Positions 54,264-63,768 of a stretch of 64,000 nucleotides of DNA are shown piece by piece. Under the pieces are notes generated by a model. It saw nothing but the letters and a program-made list of their open reading frames with translations. It ran no database searches and had not been told where the DNA came from. The stretch comes from Moritella sp. Urea-trap-13 (GTDB lineage: Bacteria; Pseudomonadota; Gammaproteobacteria; Enterobacterales; Moritellaceae). The stretch spans positions 806,001 to 870,000 of the forward strand of contig NZ_PJCA01000031.1 of assembly GCF_002836355.1 (NCBI RefSeq). Direction: 5' to 3'. The position numbers were made by a program, and so were the translations under genes. The first letter of the stretch is position 1, and each line of letters opens with the position of its first letter.

Positions 54264-56000
54264 ATGACCGAATTAAAACTCTATACCTATATCGCCGTAT
54301 TCGGCTCGTTTACCTTATATTTTGCCATTGCTTGGTTTGCTCGCGCTAAAACAACCAGTGATTTCTATGCCGCAGGCGGTGGTATTACCCCATTACAAAA
54401 TGGTATGGCGATCGGCGCCGATTGGATGAGTGCCGCGTCGTTCTTATCAATGGCAGGTCTGATTGCCTTTCTCGGTTACGGTGGCTCAGTATTCTTAATG
54501 GGTTGGACGGGTGGTTTCGTACTGCTTGCGACCTTACTGGCTCCTTATATGCGTAAACACGGTAAGTTTACCGTGCCAGAATTTATTGCTGACCGCTATG
54601 ACTCTAAAACCGCGCGTGTCGTGGCGATTGTCTGCTTAATCGTCGCGTCGGTTACTTATATTATCGGTCAAATGAAGGGGGTTGGTGTTGCTTTCTCTCG
54701 CTTCTTAGAAGTTGATTACGACCTAGGCTTAGGCATAGGTATGGTTGTCGTTTGGGTATATGCCGTATTAGGTGGTATGAAAGGTATTACTTATACGCAA
54801 ATCGCACAATATTGCGTGCTTATCTTTGCTTATACTATTCCAGCCGTATTCATTTCATTACAACTCACTGGTAATCCAATCCCACAACTCGGTTTAGGTA
54901 GTACCCTTGCTGATGGTAGCGGTGTTTATCTGCTGGATAAAATCGACATGGTTGTAACAGACCTTGGCTTTAACCAATACACCACTGATAACATGGGTGG
55001 CACGTTAAATATGTTCGCTTATACCCTGTCATTGATGATTGGTACAGCGGGTTTACCACACGTAATTATGCGTTTCTTCACCGTGCCTACAGTGAAAGCA
55101 GCACGAGCATCAGCTGGTTACGCATTAGTATTTATCGCCTTACTTTATACTGTCGCACCAGCGGTCGGTGCAATGGCTCGTTTCAATCTAATGAACACCA
55201 TTGAACCAACAGCGGGTCAACCACTTGAATATGAAAAACGTCCACAGTGGTTTAAAGATTGGGAAAAAACCGGTCTATTAAAATTTGAAGACAAAAATGG
55301 CGATGGCAAAATTCAATATGTTGCTGACCCAGTGAAAAACGAAATGGTTAAAGTTGACCGTGACATCATGGTATTAGCTAACCCAGCCATTGCAAACTTA
55401 CCGAACTGGGTAATAGCACTGGTTGCTGCAGGTGGTTTAGCCGCTGCTCTCTCTACAGCCGCAGGTTTACTACTGGCCATTTCATCTGCCATCTCGCATG
55501 ATTTAATGAAAGGGATATTAACACCACAGATGACCGAGAAAGCCGAGTTAAAAGCTGGTCGTATCGTGATGACAATTTCTATTATCATCGCCGGTTACCT
55601 TGGTTTAAACCCGCCTGGATTCGCCGCTGGTACCGTTGCCCTCGCCTTTGGTTTAGCTGGTTCATCGCTATTCCCAGCGTTAATGATGGGTATCTTCTCG
55701 AAGAAAATTAATGGCACCGCAGCTGTATCAGGTATGTGTGCAGGTTTAGGCATCACTATGCTGTATGTATTCCAACATAAAGGCATCATGTTTATCCCGG
55801 GTACTTCGTTCCTTGGTGGCATGGAAGAAAACTGGTTCTTTGGTATTTCACCTAACGCATTTGGTTCAGTAGGTGCACTTGTTAACTTTACTGTGGCATT
55901 TGCTGTCACCAAAGTCACCGGTGATGCGCCACTGCATATCCAGCAATTAGTTGAAAATTTACGTTACCCACGCGGTGCAGGCGCAGCAGCCGACCATTAA
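54264..56000 (+). CDS. sodium:solute symporter large subunit, VC_2705 subfamily (ActP-like)
   Basis: 578 aa, 13 predicted helices, SSS family. SDFYAAGGGITPLQNGMAIGADWMSAASF and the GLPHVIMRFFTVP loop are typical of cation/acetate symporters. A hydrophilic loop at about 318-370 includes DKNGDGKI (343-350), an EF-hand/dockerin-like DxNxDGxI pattern. Co-translated with the DUF4212 partner. Next to crbSR, acetate or another short carboxylate is the likely substrate, but that is inference; it is not classical actP, which pairs with yjcH and acs. Confidence 0.9.
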   Translation: MTELKLYTYIAVFGSFTLYFAIAWFARAKTTSDFYAAGGGITPLQNGMAIGADWMSAASFLSMAGLIAFLGYGGSVFLMGWTGGFVLLATLLAPYMRKHGKFTVPEFIADRYDSKTARVVAIVCLIVASVTYIIGQMKGVGVAFSRFLEVDYDLGLGIGMVVVWVYAVLGGMKGITYTQIAQYCVLIFAYTIPAVFISLQLTGNPIPQLGLGSTLADGSGVYLLDKIDMVVTDLGFNQYTTDNMGGTLNMFAYTLSLMIGTAGLPHVIMRFFTVPTVKAARASAGYALVFIALLYTVAPAVGAMARFNLMNTIEPTAGQPLEYEKRPQWFKDWEKTGLLKFEDKNGDGKIQYVADPVKNEMVKVDRDIMVLANPAIANLPNWVIALVAAGGLAAALSTAAGLLLAISSAISHDLMKGILTPQMTEKAELKAGRIVMTISIIIAGYLGLNPPGFAAGTVALAFGLAGSSLFPALMMGIFSKKINGTAAVSGMCAGLGITMLYVFQHKGIMFIPGTSFLGGMEENWFFGISPNAFGSVGALVNFTVAFAVTKVTGDAPLHIQQLVENLRYPRGAGAAADH

Positions 56001-56005
56001 TAACC

Positions 56006-56045
56006 AGCAATAGCGCGATTGAAATAATCCAATCGCGCTATTGCT
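56006..56045 (+). other. 16-bp perfect hairpin after the symporter gene
   Basis: AGCAATAGCGCGATTG pairs perfectly with CAATCGCGCTATTGCT, 8-nt loop, 6 nt after the stop. There is no T run, so it probably protects or delimits the 3' end ahead of the next terminator. Confidence 0.7.
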
Positions 56046-56074
56046 GTAATAAGTTAGATCATAAATTAGGTAAT

Positions 56075-56110
56075 AAAAATGCCGTTCATCAATTGATGAA
56101 CGGCATTTTT
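56075..56110. terminator. bidirectional terminator, 36-nt perfect palindrome
   Basis: AAAAATGCCGTTCATCAA followed by its exact reverse complement ending in T5. Symmetric A/T flanks serve the plus-strand symporter and minus-strand kdsB. Confidence 0.85.
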
Positions 56111-56181
56111 GTATTTACAATTTACCCACTTATTACAACTCTTGATATAAGATTTGTATAAGCTAGTACAGTCCGTATTAA

Positions 56182-56940
56182 CTATTGCGCACTGACAATA
56201 TTGCGTACCACAACCAAATCTTCAGGCGTATCAACACCAGCAGCGGGTGCTTCAAGCGCTTCTTCAACATGAATTTTCTCACCATGCCAAAGTACACGTA
56301 GCTGCTCTAGTGATTCGATCTGTTCCAGTTCAGTTTCTTGCCACTTAACATAATCACGAATAAAACCAGCGCGGTATGCGTAGATACCAATATGACGTTG
56401 ATAAACAGGTTTAATCTCAGTCACAGGCTGGTGCATAAAGTTATCACGGTGATAAGGGATCGGAGCTCGGCTAAAATACAAAGCATAACCCTGTTTATCC
56501 GTCACAACTTTAACCGCGTTCGGGTTAAAGACCTCTTCCACATCAGTTATAGCAACTGATAATGTCGCCATACGTGCTTCGCTTTGTTTACCCAGATTTG
56601 TCGCAACTTGCTCAATAATTCGCGGTGGAATTAAAGGCTCATCACCTTGGACATTCACAATGATATCATCATCATTAAAACCGAGCTTACTGCATACTTC
56701 CGCTAAACGTTCGGTACCCGAATTATGGTCCGGTGAAGTCATGCATACTTCATAGCCTAATGCCGTCACCGCTTGTTCAATTCGAGCATCATCGGTCGCA
56801 ATGACAACGCGTGACGCGCCACTTTGCAATGCTTGCTCAGCAACACGTTGGATCATTGTTTTACCACAAATATCAACTAACGGCTTACCGGGTAAACGGC
56901 TTGACTGATAGCGTGATGGGATAATAACAATAAAACTCAT
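56182..56940 (-). CDS. kdsB: CMP-KDO synthetase
   Basis: 252 aa. Activates 3-deoxy-manno-octulosonate with CTP for the lipopolysaccharide core. N-terminal [20 protein letters not shown], then [18 protein letters not shown] and the [12 protein letters not shown] segment are diagnostic. Its start overlaps the ycaR stop by 4 nt; cotranscribed with lpxK, giving a lipid A/Kdo operon. Confidence 0.97.
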   Translation of the reverse strand: MSFIVIIPSRYQSSRLPGKPLVDICGKTMIQRVAEQALQSGASRVVIATDDARIEQAVTALGYEVCMTSPDHNSGTERLAEVCSKLGFNDDDIIVNVQGDEPLIPPRIIEQVATNLGKQSEARMATLSVAITDVEEVFNPNAVKVVTDKQGYALYFSRAPIPYHRDNFMHQPVTEIKPVYQRHIGIYAYRAGFIRDYVKWQETELEQIESLEQLRVLWHGEKIHVEEALEAPAAGVDTPEDLVVVRNIVSAQ

Positions 56941-57125
56941 TTAGCTAGTTCTTCAGACGTTAACTGACGCGCTTTCACTTCAAGTAATACCGGAATACCT
57001 TCTGTGATAGGATAAGCAAGACGGTCTGCATTACAGATAAGTTCATTATTGCTTTTGTCAAAATGTAATTTACCTTTACAGACAGGGCAAGCAATAATTT
57101 CAAGTAAGTTATGATCCAGAGTCAT
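56937..57125 (-). CDS. ycaR: Trm112/YcaR family protein
   Basis: 62 aa. [14 protein letters not shown] with the CxxC pair, [21 protein letters not shown] with one further Cys. Usually found between lpxK and kdsB; eukaryotic Trm112 activates methyltransferases, but the bacterial role is unclear. The start lies 17 nt inside the lpxK 3' end. Confidence 0.93.
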   Translation of the reverse strand: MTLDHNLLEIIACPVCKGKLHFDKSNNELICNADRLAYPITEGIPVLLEVKARQLTSEELAK

Positions 57126-58101
57126 GGTTTAATTCCTTTAATGTTAATAATAACTGCGGTAAAAAATCGCTATCTAAACTTGCGTTTACCGGTAAATAGT
57201 ACCAATTATCCTGAGCGAAAGACTGACACTTAACAGCATCTTTTTCAGTCATAATAACGGTTCGCCCTGCTGCAAACTGAGTAATATCAGCGGCAGTAAA
57301 AGCATGATGATCGGGAAATGAAAGGTGTTCTTCAATCACATAATCGTGTTTTTCTAAGGTGTTATAAAAACGCTGTGGGTTACCAATTCCGGCAATAGCA
57401 ACACTGGTAAACTCGGTGTTCGGAGTCGCTACTGCATTATTACTTACTTTACGTAATGGCGCCGCAACCAAACGCATGTTAGCCTCACCAGCTAAAGCGT
57501 TACCACCATTGCAAATAACAAAGTCAGCTGTCTTTAAACGCCAAGCGCCTTCACGTAAAGGGCCCATTGGTAACAAGTGACCATTACCAAGGCGGCGTTT
57601 ACCATCGATCACGATAAGCTCAATATCTCTTTGCATTGCGTAATGTTGTAAACCATCATCAGTGATAATCACGTCTACATCAAAGTGAGCTAATAAGTGT
57701 GCCGCTGCAGTAGTGCGAATTGGACTAATGACTAATGGACATTGCGTGCGTTTATGTAACATAAACGGTTCGTCGCCGCTGTGTGCAACAGGCGAATCGT
57801 TATTAACAATATAAGGATATTGTGGTGCTTTCGAACCATAACCACGGCTGATAATACCTGGTTTATAACCAGCAGCCGTTAGCTGTTCACATAAGTAAAC
57901 AACCAAGGGGGTTTTACCTGTGCCCCCCACCGTAATATTACCGACAACTATGGTCGGCACAGCGGGTTTAACACTGGCTTTAATACCAAGCTCAAATAGT
58001 TTACGACGGCTACAGGTAATTGCAGCAAACGTTATACTTAACGGTGCCAGCAACCATTTAGACCAATGGTTACCATACCAAATATCCTCTTCTATTTTCA
58101 C
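57109..58101 (-). CDS. lpxK: tetraacyldisaccharide 4'-kinase LpxK
   Basis: 330 aa. Inner-membrane-associated kinase that forms lipid IVA. P-loop [17 protein letters not shown] (about 52-68), then [10 protein letters not shown] and [25 protein letters not shown] (catalytic Asp/His region), HAFTAADI and MTEKDAVKC. The N-terminal hydrophobic helix ([15 protein letters not shown]) tethers it to the membrane. Downstream of msbA by 49 nt, the usual msbA-lpxK order. Confidence 0.96.
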   Translation of the reverse strand: MKIEEDIWYGNHWSKWLLAPLSITFAAITCSRRKLFELGIKASVKPAVPTIVVGNITVGGTGKTPLVVYLCEQLTAAGYKPGIISRGYGSKAPQYPYIVNNDSPVAHSGDEPFMLHKRTQCPLVISPIRTTAAAHLLAHFDVDVIITDDGLQHYAMQRDIELIVIDGKRRLGNGHLLPMGPLREGAWRLKTADFVICNGGNALAGEANMRLVAAPLRKVSNNAVATPNTEFTSVAIAGIGNPQRFYNTLEKHDYVIEEHLSFPDHHAFTAADITQFAAGRTVIMTEKDAVKCQSFAQDNWYYLPVNASLDSDFLPQLLLTLKELNHDSGS

Positions 58102-58150
58102 GCTATATCCTATTTTACGCTAGTTCTTATTTTTCACGCCAAGCACTAGG

Positions 58151-59926
58151 TTAACCGCCAAGTTGTAAACGGTGTAATTGTGCGTAGTGCTCGCCTTTTG
58201 CAAGTAGCTCTGAATGCGAACCACTTTCAAGAATAGAACCCGCTTCGATAACTAAGATACGATCTGCCGCTTCAATCGTCGTTAAACGATGAGCAATCAC
58301 TAACGAGGTTCTATCTTTTTGTAATGTCTCAAGTGCTTGCTGAACCTTCTTCTCTGATTCTGCATCCAGTGCCGACGTAGCTTCATCGAGGATTAAGATT
58401 GGCGCATCTTGTATCAACGCACGTGCAATGGCCAGACGTTGACGTTGGCCACCCGATAGCATAGCGCCGTTTTCACCCACCACAGTATCAAAGCCATTAT
58501 CAAAGCCTTCAATAAATTCTAATGCATTGGCTTTAGTCGCGGCTTCAATAATATCTTCACGTGTCACTTCGTTAATACGACCATAAGCAATATTTGCCGC
58601 GATCGTATCATTAAACAGATGCACATTTTGTGATACTAAGGCAATTTGGTTACGTAACGATTTTAATTCATAGTCGTGAAGAGGCACATCATCAATACTA
58701 ATCTCGCCTTTCTCTATTTCATAAAAACGGGTAATCAAACTAGCCAATGTTGATTTACCACTCCCTGAGCGACCAACAAGTGCGATCATCTCACCGGGTT
58801 GCGCGGTAAAGTTCATATTTTCAATCAAGCGTGCACTCGCAGTTGGGTAAGTAAAATCAACATTTGAGAAGGTAATTTTACCTGCAACACGTTCCGGTAT
58901 ATAGGTACCAGTATTTTTCTCTGCTTGAAGATCAAGAATATCAAACAAGCTGTTACACGCAGAAATTGCTTTTTGGATTTCAGAGTTGACGTTAGTGATG
59001 TCACGTAATGGACGTAATAACGCCATCATAGAACCGACAATAGCCACGAATTTACCTGGCGTAAGTTCCGCACGAATGGATTCGAAAGACGCAAGATATA
59101 AAACCACACCGAGTGCAAATGAAGCCACAATCTGTACTAGCGCATTACTCGCTGCACTTGTTGTTGCCATTTTCATCTGTTGCTGACGAATATGATTACT
59201 GACAGAACCAAAACGTTCACGCTCTGTTTCATGTCCTGCAGACATTAATACGTCTTTATGACCATGGAGCATTTGCTGCGCTGTTGATGACACGTTACCC
59301 ATAGCTTGTTGTAAGCGGCGACTGATGACACGAAAACGACGACTCACAGAACCAATAATGATACCGACCAGTGGCGCAATAAATAATAACACCAGAGATA
59401 ACTGCCAGCTTTGATAGAACATCCAAATAAGCAGACCAAGAATAAACGCACCACTACGGAATACATTCACAATGGTTTTAGATGCTGCACCTGATACTTG
59501 GGTGGAATCATAGATAATTTTTGATACTAATTCACCCGATGGAGTTTTATCAAAAAAGCTCACAGGTAAATGCATAAGATGATCAAATAACTGACGCTGT
59601 AAACGCATTACTACGGTATTACCGGCTTTCGCCATGCAATAACTTGAACCAAACGACGCTAAACCACGTAAGGTCACCATGCCGACCACAAACAATGGCA
59701 TCCATTTCAAGAATGCTGAAGTTTCAGCGTTAAAGCCATCATCGACAAGTGGCTGTAAAATATTAAGTAGCGTTGCATCGACAATACCGTAACCAAGCAT
59801 AGCGAGAACACCTAAGGCTAAGGTAGTTTTTAAGTCGAGAACATAAATAGAAAATCGCTTGACCGTCTGCCAAGCTGTACGCTGTTGATCCATGAAAACT
59901 GTCTTGTTATTGAGATAGGCGATCAT
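58151..59926 (-). CDS. msbA: lipid A/phospholipid flippase MsbA (ABC exporter)
   Basis: Up to 591 aa: six-helix transmembrane domain (about 35-320) fused to an ABC domain with LVGRSGSGKST, Q-loop LVSQNVHLFND, signature LSGGQRQR and ILILDEATSALD, H-loop IAHRLTT. Flips core-lipid A across the inner membrane. An ATG at 59926 has AGG 6 nt upstream; a later ATG at 59893 (MDQQRTAWQTVKRF) aligns better with the E. coli start and gives 580 aa, but has a poor ribosome-binding site. Confidence 0.96.
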   Translation of the reverse strand: MIAYLNNKTVFMDQQRTAWQTVKRFSIYVLDLKTTLALGVLAMLGYGIVDATLLNILQPLVDDGFNAETSAFLKWMPLFVVGMVTLRGLASFGSSYCMAKAGNTVVMRLQRQLFDHLMHLPVSFFDKTPSGELVSKIIYDSTQVSGAASKTIVNVFRSGAFILGLLIWMFYQSWQLSLVLLFIAPLVGIIIGSVSRRFRVISRRLQQAMGNVSSTAQQMLHGHKDVLMSAGHETERERFGSVSNHIRQQQMKMATTSAASNALVQIVASFALGVVLYLASFESIRAELTPGKFVAIVGSMMALLRPLRDITNVNSEIQKAISACNSLFDILDLQAEKNTGTYIPERVAGKITFSNVDFTYPTASARLIENMNFTAQPGEMIALVGRSGSGKSTLASLITRFYEIEKGEISIDDVPLHDYELKSLRNQIALVSQNVHLFNDTIAANIAYGRINEVTREDIIEAATKANALEFIEGFDNGFDTVVGENGAMLSGGQRQRLAIARALIQDAPILILDEATSALDAESEKKVQQALETLQKDRTSLVIAHRLTTIEAADRILVIEAGSILESGSHSELLAKGEHYAQLHRLQLGG

Positions 59927-60005
59927 TTTAAACCTAGGTTAGGCAAAACTCCAAACTTTCCATGCTCAGAACCTCATAATAACTGTTTTTTAACCATATT
60001 AACGC

Positions 60006-60037
60006 AAAAGGGCTGACCCAAATGGATCAACCCTTTT
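60006..60037 (-). terminator. terminator after the RND permease gene
   Basis: On the minus strand AAAAGGGTTGATCC pairs with GGTCAGCCCTTTT (about 13 bp including G-U, short loop). It ends in T4 only, but is placed 26 nt after the permease stop and before msbA. Confidence 0.65.
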
Positions 60038-60063
60038 AATAACAACACACCTATATATTCGAT

Positions 60064-62430
60064 TTATGCCGCATTACTATTATCTTGCTCTATTTTAGTC
60101 TGCGGAGATGACGCTACAGCTTGCCTATTACCACCAATATTTAATAGCCATGCGAGTGCGGGTAAGAAACACAATGCCCCCAACATATTCCAAATAAACA
60201 TGAAGGTAAGCATCAACCCCATATCAGCTTGAAATTTAATTGGCGATAATACCCAAGTACACACCCCTATCGCTAAGGTAATACCAGTAAACGCAACCGC
60301 TTTACCGGTACTCGATAGTGCATATTGATAAGCATCTTGTAAGTTATCACCCATTTTTAAACGAGCTGATAATTGACTGTAGATATAAATACCATAATCG
60401 ACACCAATACCCACACCTAACGCGATCACAGGCAAGGTTGCTACTTTCACGCCTATACCTAATGTCGCCATTAACGCTTGTCCCAAAATAGAGGTCAATG
60501 CTAACGGTAAAATAATACATATCAGTGTTTTAACCGAGCGGAATGTAAGGAAACATAATATCGCCACAACACCGTATACCCACATCAGCATTTGGTATTG
60601 GGCTTTTTCAATCACGCTGTTAGTAGCGGCTTCAATTCCGGCATTACCCGCCGCAAGTGCAAAGTTCACACCCTCGGTTTTATTCGCTGCAGTATAAGCG
60701 GTAATATCAGCGATCACGGTTTCCAGTGTATTGGCTTTATGATCATCAAGATAAATAATCAACGGCAACATACTGCAAGTATTATTCATAAACGCAGCAG
60801 GTGCGCGGCCGACAGCAGCGTTAAGCACCAGTTGATTAGGGCTTAAACCTTGCCACTTAGGATTACCTTCATTCATACCAACAATGGCTTTTTTAGCGAT
60901 GGTCGCGACAGATAATGTCGACTGTACGCCAGCGATCCCCTCAACATGTGATTGCAACTGATTCACCGCATTCAAGGTATGGTAACTACTGCACTGCTCT
61001 GCTGGTGTCTCCACCATCAATACCATGATGTCGGTACTGGCTTGGTAATTGTTCACCATATAAGCATTGTCTAGATTATAGCGACTGTCCGCACGTAACT
61101 CAGGGGCGCCCGCATCAAGATCACCAATTTTCAGCGATTGGCCTTGGTATAAACCGACCGCAAGGCAAACCACACCAAATATTAGCGCCGACTTAGCCCA
61201 TTTCGCATCAGCAAAACGACTAAATACCGTCACAATTAACGGCGTTTTCGATTGTTCGGCTAGCAAATATTTGATACCCGCTGGAGATACCCCAGTCCAA
61301 GACATTAAAATAGGTAACAATATCAAGTTAGTTAACAAGATAACCGCAACACCCACGCTGGCTGCAGTGGCAAGATCTTGAATAACCTCAATTTCAATCA
61401 CGTTTAAGGTAATAAAACCAAGTCCATCACTTAACAATGCAATCAAACCAGGAATAGCTAACGCTCTGAATCCAAGACGTGCAGCTTGCTCGGCTTTATT
61501 GCCCGCGGCCATATGCTGGCCAATCGCACTAATAAGTTGCACACCATGACTCACGGCAATCGCAAACACTAAAAATGGCACCAACATAGAGTAAGGATCA
61601 AGTCCCTGACCCAACAGATTCAGTAAACCTAATTGCCAAATAACTGCAACGAGTGCACAAGTCACTGTCACAAATGTACTTCTTAAACAACGGCTATACA
61701 GATACAACAATGCAAACGTAATGACAATGGCCGTTAAGAAAAAGATCACCACTTGCGCCGCGCCAGCAATCAGATCACCCACCACTTTAGCAAAACCGGT
61801 AATGTGAACCTTAACGCCATTAACTTCATACTTACTGCGAATTTCTTCTAACGTTGTAGACAGTTGATTGTAATCTAATGGTTTACCGGTATCTGGGTTG
61901 ATACTCATTAATGGTAATAAGAATACTGCAGATTTAAAATCATCACCGACTAAATAGCCGACTTGGCCAGATAGCATCACATTGCGACGTAATCTATCAA
62001 GGGTACGCTGACTGCCATCATAATCACTCGGGATCACAGTACCACCGACAAAACCGTCTTCGGTTACTTCAGCCCAGGTTACATTCGCGGTCCAAATTGA
62101 TTTCATACCCGAGCGGTCAACGCCGGAAATGAAAAATAGTTCATCATTTAAGGTACGCATCTGATCTTGAAATTCAGCATTAAAAATATCGCCATTTTGG
62201 TTTTCAATAACAACGCGTACGCTATTGCCTAAGCTGGCTAGCTCTTGTTTGTAATTTAAGTAGTTTTGCACATACTCATGTTGCACTGGGATCATTTTCT
62301 CAAATGACGCACTGGGCCTGACTAGACTGGCGTTATACCCCAAAAAAGCGGTCAGTAACACGATCACTGCAAATACGATATATTTAAAACCAAATAACTG
62401 TTTTTCGATCCAAATAGTAAGCTTTTCCAT
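60064..62430 (-). CDS. RND superfamily (MMPL/SSD-type) permease
   Basis: 788 aa with the two-fold RND pattern: helix 1 (about 16-32), a large periplasmic loop, helices 2-6 (about 217-380) with a sterol-sensing-like block, helix 7 (about 414-428), a second loop, and helices 8-12 (about 635-770). GIGVDYGIYIYSQLSARL and FLVFAIAVSHGVQL are typical of MMPL-type exporters. No membrane-fusion partner is encoded, so it is not a drug efflux pump of AcrB type; a hydrophobic lipid-like substrate is plausible. It begins 1 nt after the YCF48 gene. Confidence 0.85.
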   Translation of the reverse strand: MEKLTIWIEKQLFGFKYIVFAVIVLLTAFLGYNASLVRPSASFEKMIPVQHEYVQNYLNYKQELASLGNSVRVVIENQNGDIFNAEFQDQMRTLNDELFFISGVDRSGMKSIWTANVTWAEVTEDGFVGGTVIPSDYDGSQRTLDRLRRNVMLSGQVGYLVGDDFKSAVFLLPLMSINPDTGKPLDYNQLSTTLEEIRSKYEVNGVKVHITGFAKVVGDLIAGAAQVVIFFLTAIVITFALLYLYSRCLRSTFVTVTCALVAVIWQLGLLNLLGQGLDPYSMLVPFLVFAIAVSHGVQLISAIGQHMAAGNKAEQAARLGFRALAIPGLIALLSDGLGFITLNVIEIEVIQDLATAASVGVAVILLTNLILLPILMSWTGVSPAGIKYLLAEQSKTPLIVTVFSRFADAKWAKSALIFGVVCLAVGLYQGQSLKIGDLDAGAPELRADSRYNLDNAYMVNNYQASTDIMVLMVETPAEQCSSYHTLNAVNQLQSHVEGIAGVQSTLSVATIAKKAIVGMNEGNPKWQGLSPNQLVLNAAVGRAPAAFMNNTCSMLPLIIYLDDHKANTLETVIADITAYTAANKTEGVNFALAAGNAGIEAATNSVIEKAQYQMLMWVYGVVAILCFLTFRSVKTLICIILPLALTSILGQALMATLGIGVKVATLPVIALGVGIGVDYGIYIYSQLSARLKMGDNLQDAYQYALSSTGKAVAFTGITLAIGVCTWVLSPIKFQADMGLMLTFMFIWNMLGALCFLPALAWLLNIGGNRQAVASSPQTKIEQDNSNAA

Positions 62431-62431
62431 A

Positions 62432-63637
62432 TTACTTCAGACCTCCCTGTACGAGTTCATTTTGACTATTTTTTTGCCAACCACGTAATCCTGTCGTGAT
62501 CACATCATCACCGATAATTTTGACTGAGGTGATATCAATACGTTGAGTTATTTTGGAGATATTATTGAAGGTATGACCGTTATAGACTAGCTTTAATCCA
62601 CCAGCGCCAACGAGTAACAGCTCGGTGTTATTTAGCCAATCAGCTGAGAAAATATGGTTAGTCACCCCAGTATCTAGGTGCTGCCAAGTCTCGCCTTGGT
62701 CTTGTGAAGCGAACATATTGCCGCGTAATCCGTAACTATAGAGTGACGAGCCATTAACATCGATACCAAACAGTGAACCCATGTAGTCAATTTCCAGAGC
62801 ACGCCAGCTGTTACCTTGATCTGAGGTCGCCATGCCAAGGCCCGCTTCGCCGACCACATAGATATTATTATCCGCATCTGTCGTTAATGCATTAAGATGG
62901 AAGCCTTCAGGATTAGGTACTTGATAGCCGATATATTGCCAATTATTACCACCATCGTTGGTTTCTAGCATTGCGCCATAAGCACCAATTACAAGGCCAT
63001 AATCGGGCGTGGTGAATAGCACATCAAAAAATGAAATTTCAATGCCCGCATTAACTGTTAAATCTTCAAGTTTATAAGTCGCATCATCGAGTTGCATCTC
63101 TAACTCATCAAGACGATCTTCATCAATACTGTCGTTATCAAGAGTACCATCGACTTCAGCACGTTCAAACTGAACCGTTAACGCCACGATTTGTTGTTCT
63201 AAGCTGGTTTTTAACAACCCCGTTAGCTGCAAACCATCAAAAATTTTAATCCAGTTACGACCGCCGTCCGTGGTTTTTAATATCACGCCTTGATGACCCA
63301 CCGCCCAAGCAACTTTATCATCAATAAAGTCCACAGCTGTGATTGTCGTTTGTACAGGTACGTTAGCCTGAAGCCAAGTTGAATCCGCATTATCACGCAC
63401 TAAAATACGTCCGTACTCTCCAACCATTATCTGACGCTGTTGGAAATTATCAATTTCTAAAAAAACGCTATTCTCAACAAGGCTATTCATTTCTGCCGCA
63501 ACCTGTAACACATTATTGCCGACATAACTGCTTGCTTTCTTTAACGTCTGTTCTTCACTGGCACTGTATACTGGTAAACTTAATACACATAACAGCGCAA
63601 GCGATTTTTTATCCATACTTGGCATTTGTATCACCAT
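62432..63637 (-). CDS. YCF48/BNR-repeat beta-propeller periplasmic protein
   Basis: 401 aa. Signal peptide SLALLCVLSLPVYSA, then repeats of the YCF48 type (VGHQGVILKTTDGGRNW, IGAYGAMLETNDGGNNW, VGEAGLGMATSDQGNSW, LRGNMFASQDQGETW) and a helical insert near 150-195. YCF48 is a photosystem II assembly factor in cyanobacteria, but here the fold is paired with an RND permease in a two-gene operon, as in several gammaproteobacteria. Starts: ATG 63637 (AAGGG only 3 nt away), GTG 63634 (6 nt), or ATG 63616 directly before the signal peptide; undecided. Confidence 0.82.
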   Translation of the reverse strand: MVIQMPSMDKKSLALLCVLSLPVYSASEEQTLKKASSYVGNNVLQVAAEMNSLVENSVFLEIDNFQQRQIMVGEYGRILVRDNADSTWLQANVPVQTTITAVDFIDDKVAWAVGHQGVILKTTDGGRNWIKIFDGLQLTGLLKTSLEQQIVALTVQFERAEVDGTLDNDSIDEDRLDELEMQLDDATYKLEDLTVNAGIEISFFDVLFTTPDYGLVIGAYGAMLETNDGGNNWQYIGYQVPNPEGFHLNALTTDADNNIYVVGEAGLGMATSDQGNSWRALEIDYMGSLFGIDVNGSSLYSYGLRGNMFASQDQGETWQHLDTGVTNHIFSADWLNNTELLLVGAGGLKLVYNGHTFNNISKITQRIDITSVKIIGDDVITTGLRGWQKNSQNELVQGGLK

Positions 63638-63730
63638 AATCCCTTAAGTTTACGAAGGTCTTCTCACTAAGACCTAAATGTTGTCATCAAATGGCAATCC
63701 ATTTTCCGCTTGATATAAGCAATATTACTC

Positions 63731-63762
63731 TTGGCATTAACAATGCTATTTTTGGTATTAAC
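63731..63762. promoter_or_regulatory. 21-bp-spaced direct repeat, possible AraC-type operator
   Basis: TTGGCATTAAC (63731-63741) and TTGGTATTAAC (63752-63762), 10/11 identical and 21 bp apart, in the gap between the AraC gene end and the YCF48 start. AraC-family activators bind such directly repeated half-sites two helical turns apart. Confidence 0.45.
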
Positions 63763-63768
63763 CACTAT

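Noticed and set aside
54264-56000. Naming the symporter actP
   Set aside because: It pairs with a DUF4212 subunit rather than YjcH, and acs is not adjacent; the VC_2705-type subfamily fits better.
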